Source: an uncultured Lachnospiraceae bacterium
Lineage (GTDB): Bacteria > Bacillota > Clostridia > Lachnospirales > Lachnospiraceae
Direction: 5' to 3'
DNA: 38,602 bases
Assembly: GCA_934402055.1 (NCBI GenBank)
Contig: CAKRTC010000021.1
Location: 1 to 38,602 of the forward strand
Both the position numbers and the translations under genes were made by a program. Below, one piece after another: positions 38,601-38,602 of this stretch. Each line of letters starts with the position of its first letter. Position 1 is the first letter of the stretch. The notes beneath the pieces are model-generated. The model saw only the letters and a list, made by a program, of their open reading frames with translations, made no database searches and was not told the origin of the DNA.

Positions 38601-38602
38601 CT

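Overview
The window looks like a chromosomal segment of a low-to-mid GC Clostridia, most likely a Lachnospiraceae-type gut anaerobe. This rests on the AGA/ATA-rich coding, strong AGGAGG-type ribosome sites, sigma-A promoters of TTGACA-N16/17-TATAAT type, Fe-S enzymes, a ThiW vitamin transporter component, a CBS-domain Mn pyrophosphatase, DUF2325 and DUF5067 families, and a Rho factor with a long disordered insert. The assignment is inference from protein character; no search was run.

Layout. (1) 1-3300: two tandem 167-bp-period structured repeats, then a fused Fe-S L-serine dehydratase followed by a split UxaA-family dehydratase (SAF small subunit plus large subunit). (2) 3450-5740: an ArsC/Spx-fold protein behind a palindrome-rich promoter, a MATE exporter and a zinc-ribbon protein. 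(3) 5780-6320: a DUF2325 protein behind two 20-bp-spaced operator dyads, then a nested inverted-repeat element. (4) 6328-8772: TPP riboswitch, thiE, thiW, thiM. (5) 8904-12860: degV (minus), then a ferredoxin-type aldo/keto reductase and a CBS-DRTGG inorganic pyrophosphatase. (6) 12936-13590: remains of a mobile element (relaxase with an internal deletion and a nonsense codon, a palindrome that may be part of an oriT, and a truncated HTH/excisionase-like gene). (7) 13617-20517: a compact sensory island in two transcription units. The first holds a 7TM sensor, a PAS histidine kinase and a NarL-type regulator. The second holds a degenerate receiver, a solute-binding lipoprotein with no permease, and a membrane-anchored LuxR regulator. 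(8) 20671-25414: zinc-finger protein, small membrane protein, a DUF6935-like protein and two large lipoproteins. (9) 25448-38096: housekeeping genes (nucleotidase, rho, purC, AI-2E-type permease, O-antigen polymerase-like protein, purA, purB, a MoxR/VWA pair) and tRNA-Thr and tRNA-Met genes. (10) 38111-38602: tRNA-Leu, a dispersed repeat, a terminator and a 22-bp perfect hairpin.

The most unusual part is region 7 beside region 6. Wording and composition change there, the left flank is a decayed mobilisable element, and the genes form a complete outside-to-DNA signalling set with no obvious enzyme or transporter target nearby. A second theme is structured intergenic DNA: a repeat family with copies at about 8.84, 26.7 and 38.3 kb, each ending in a terminator-like hairpin, and several dyads placed on promoters.
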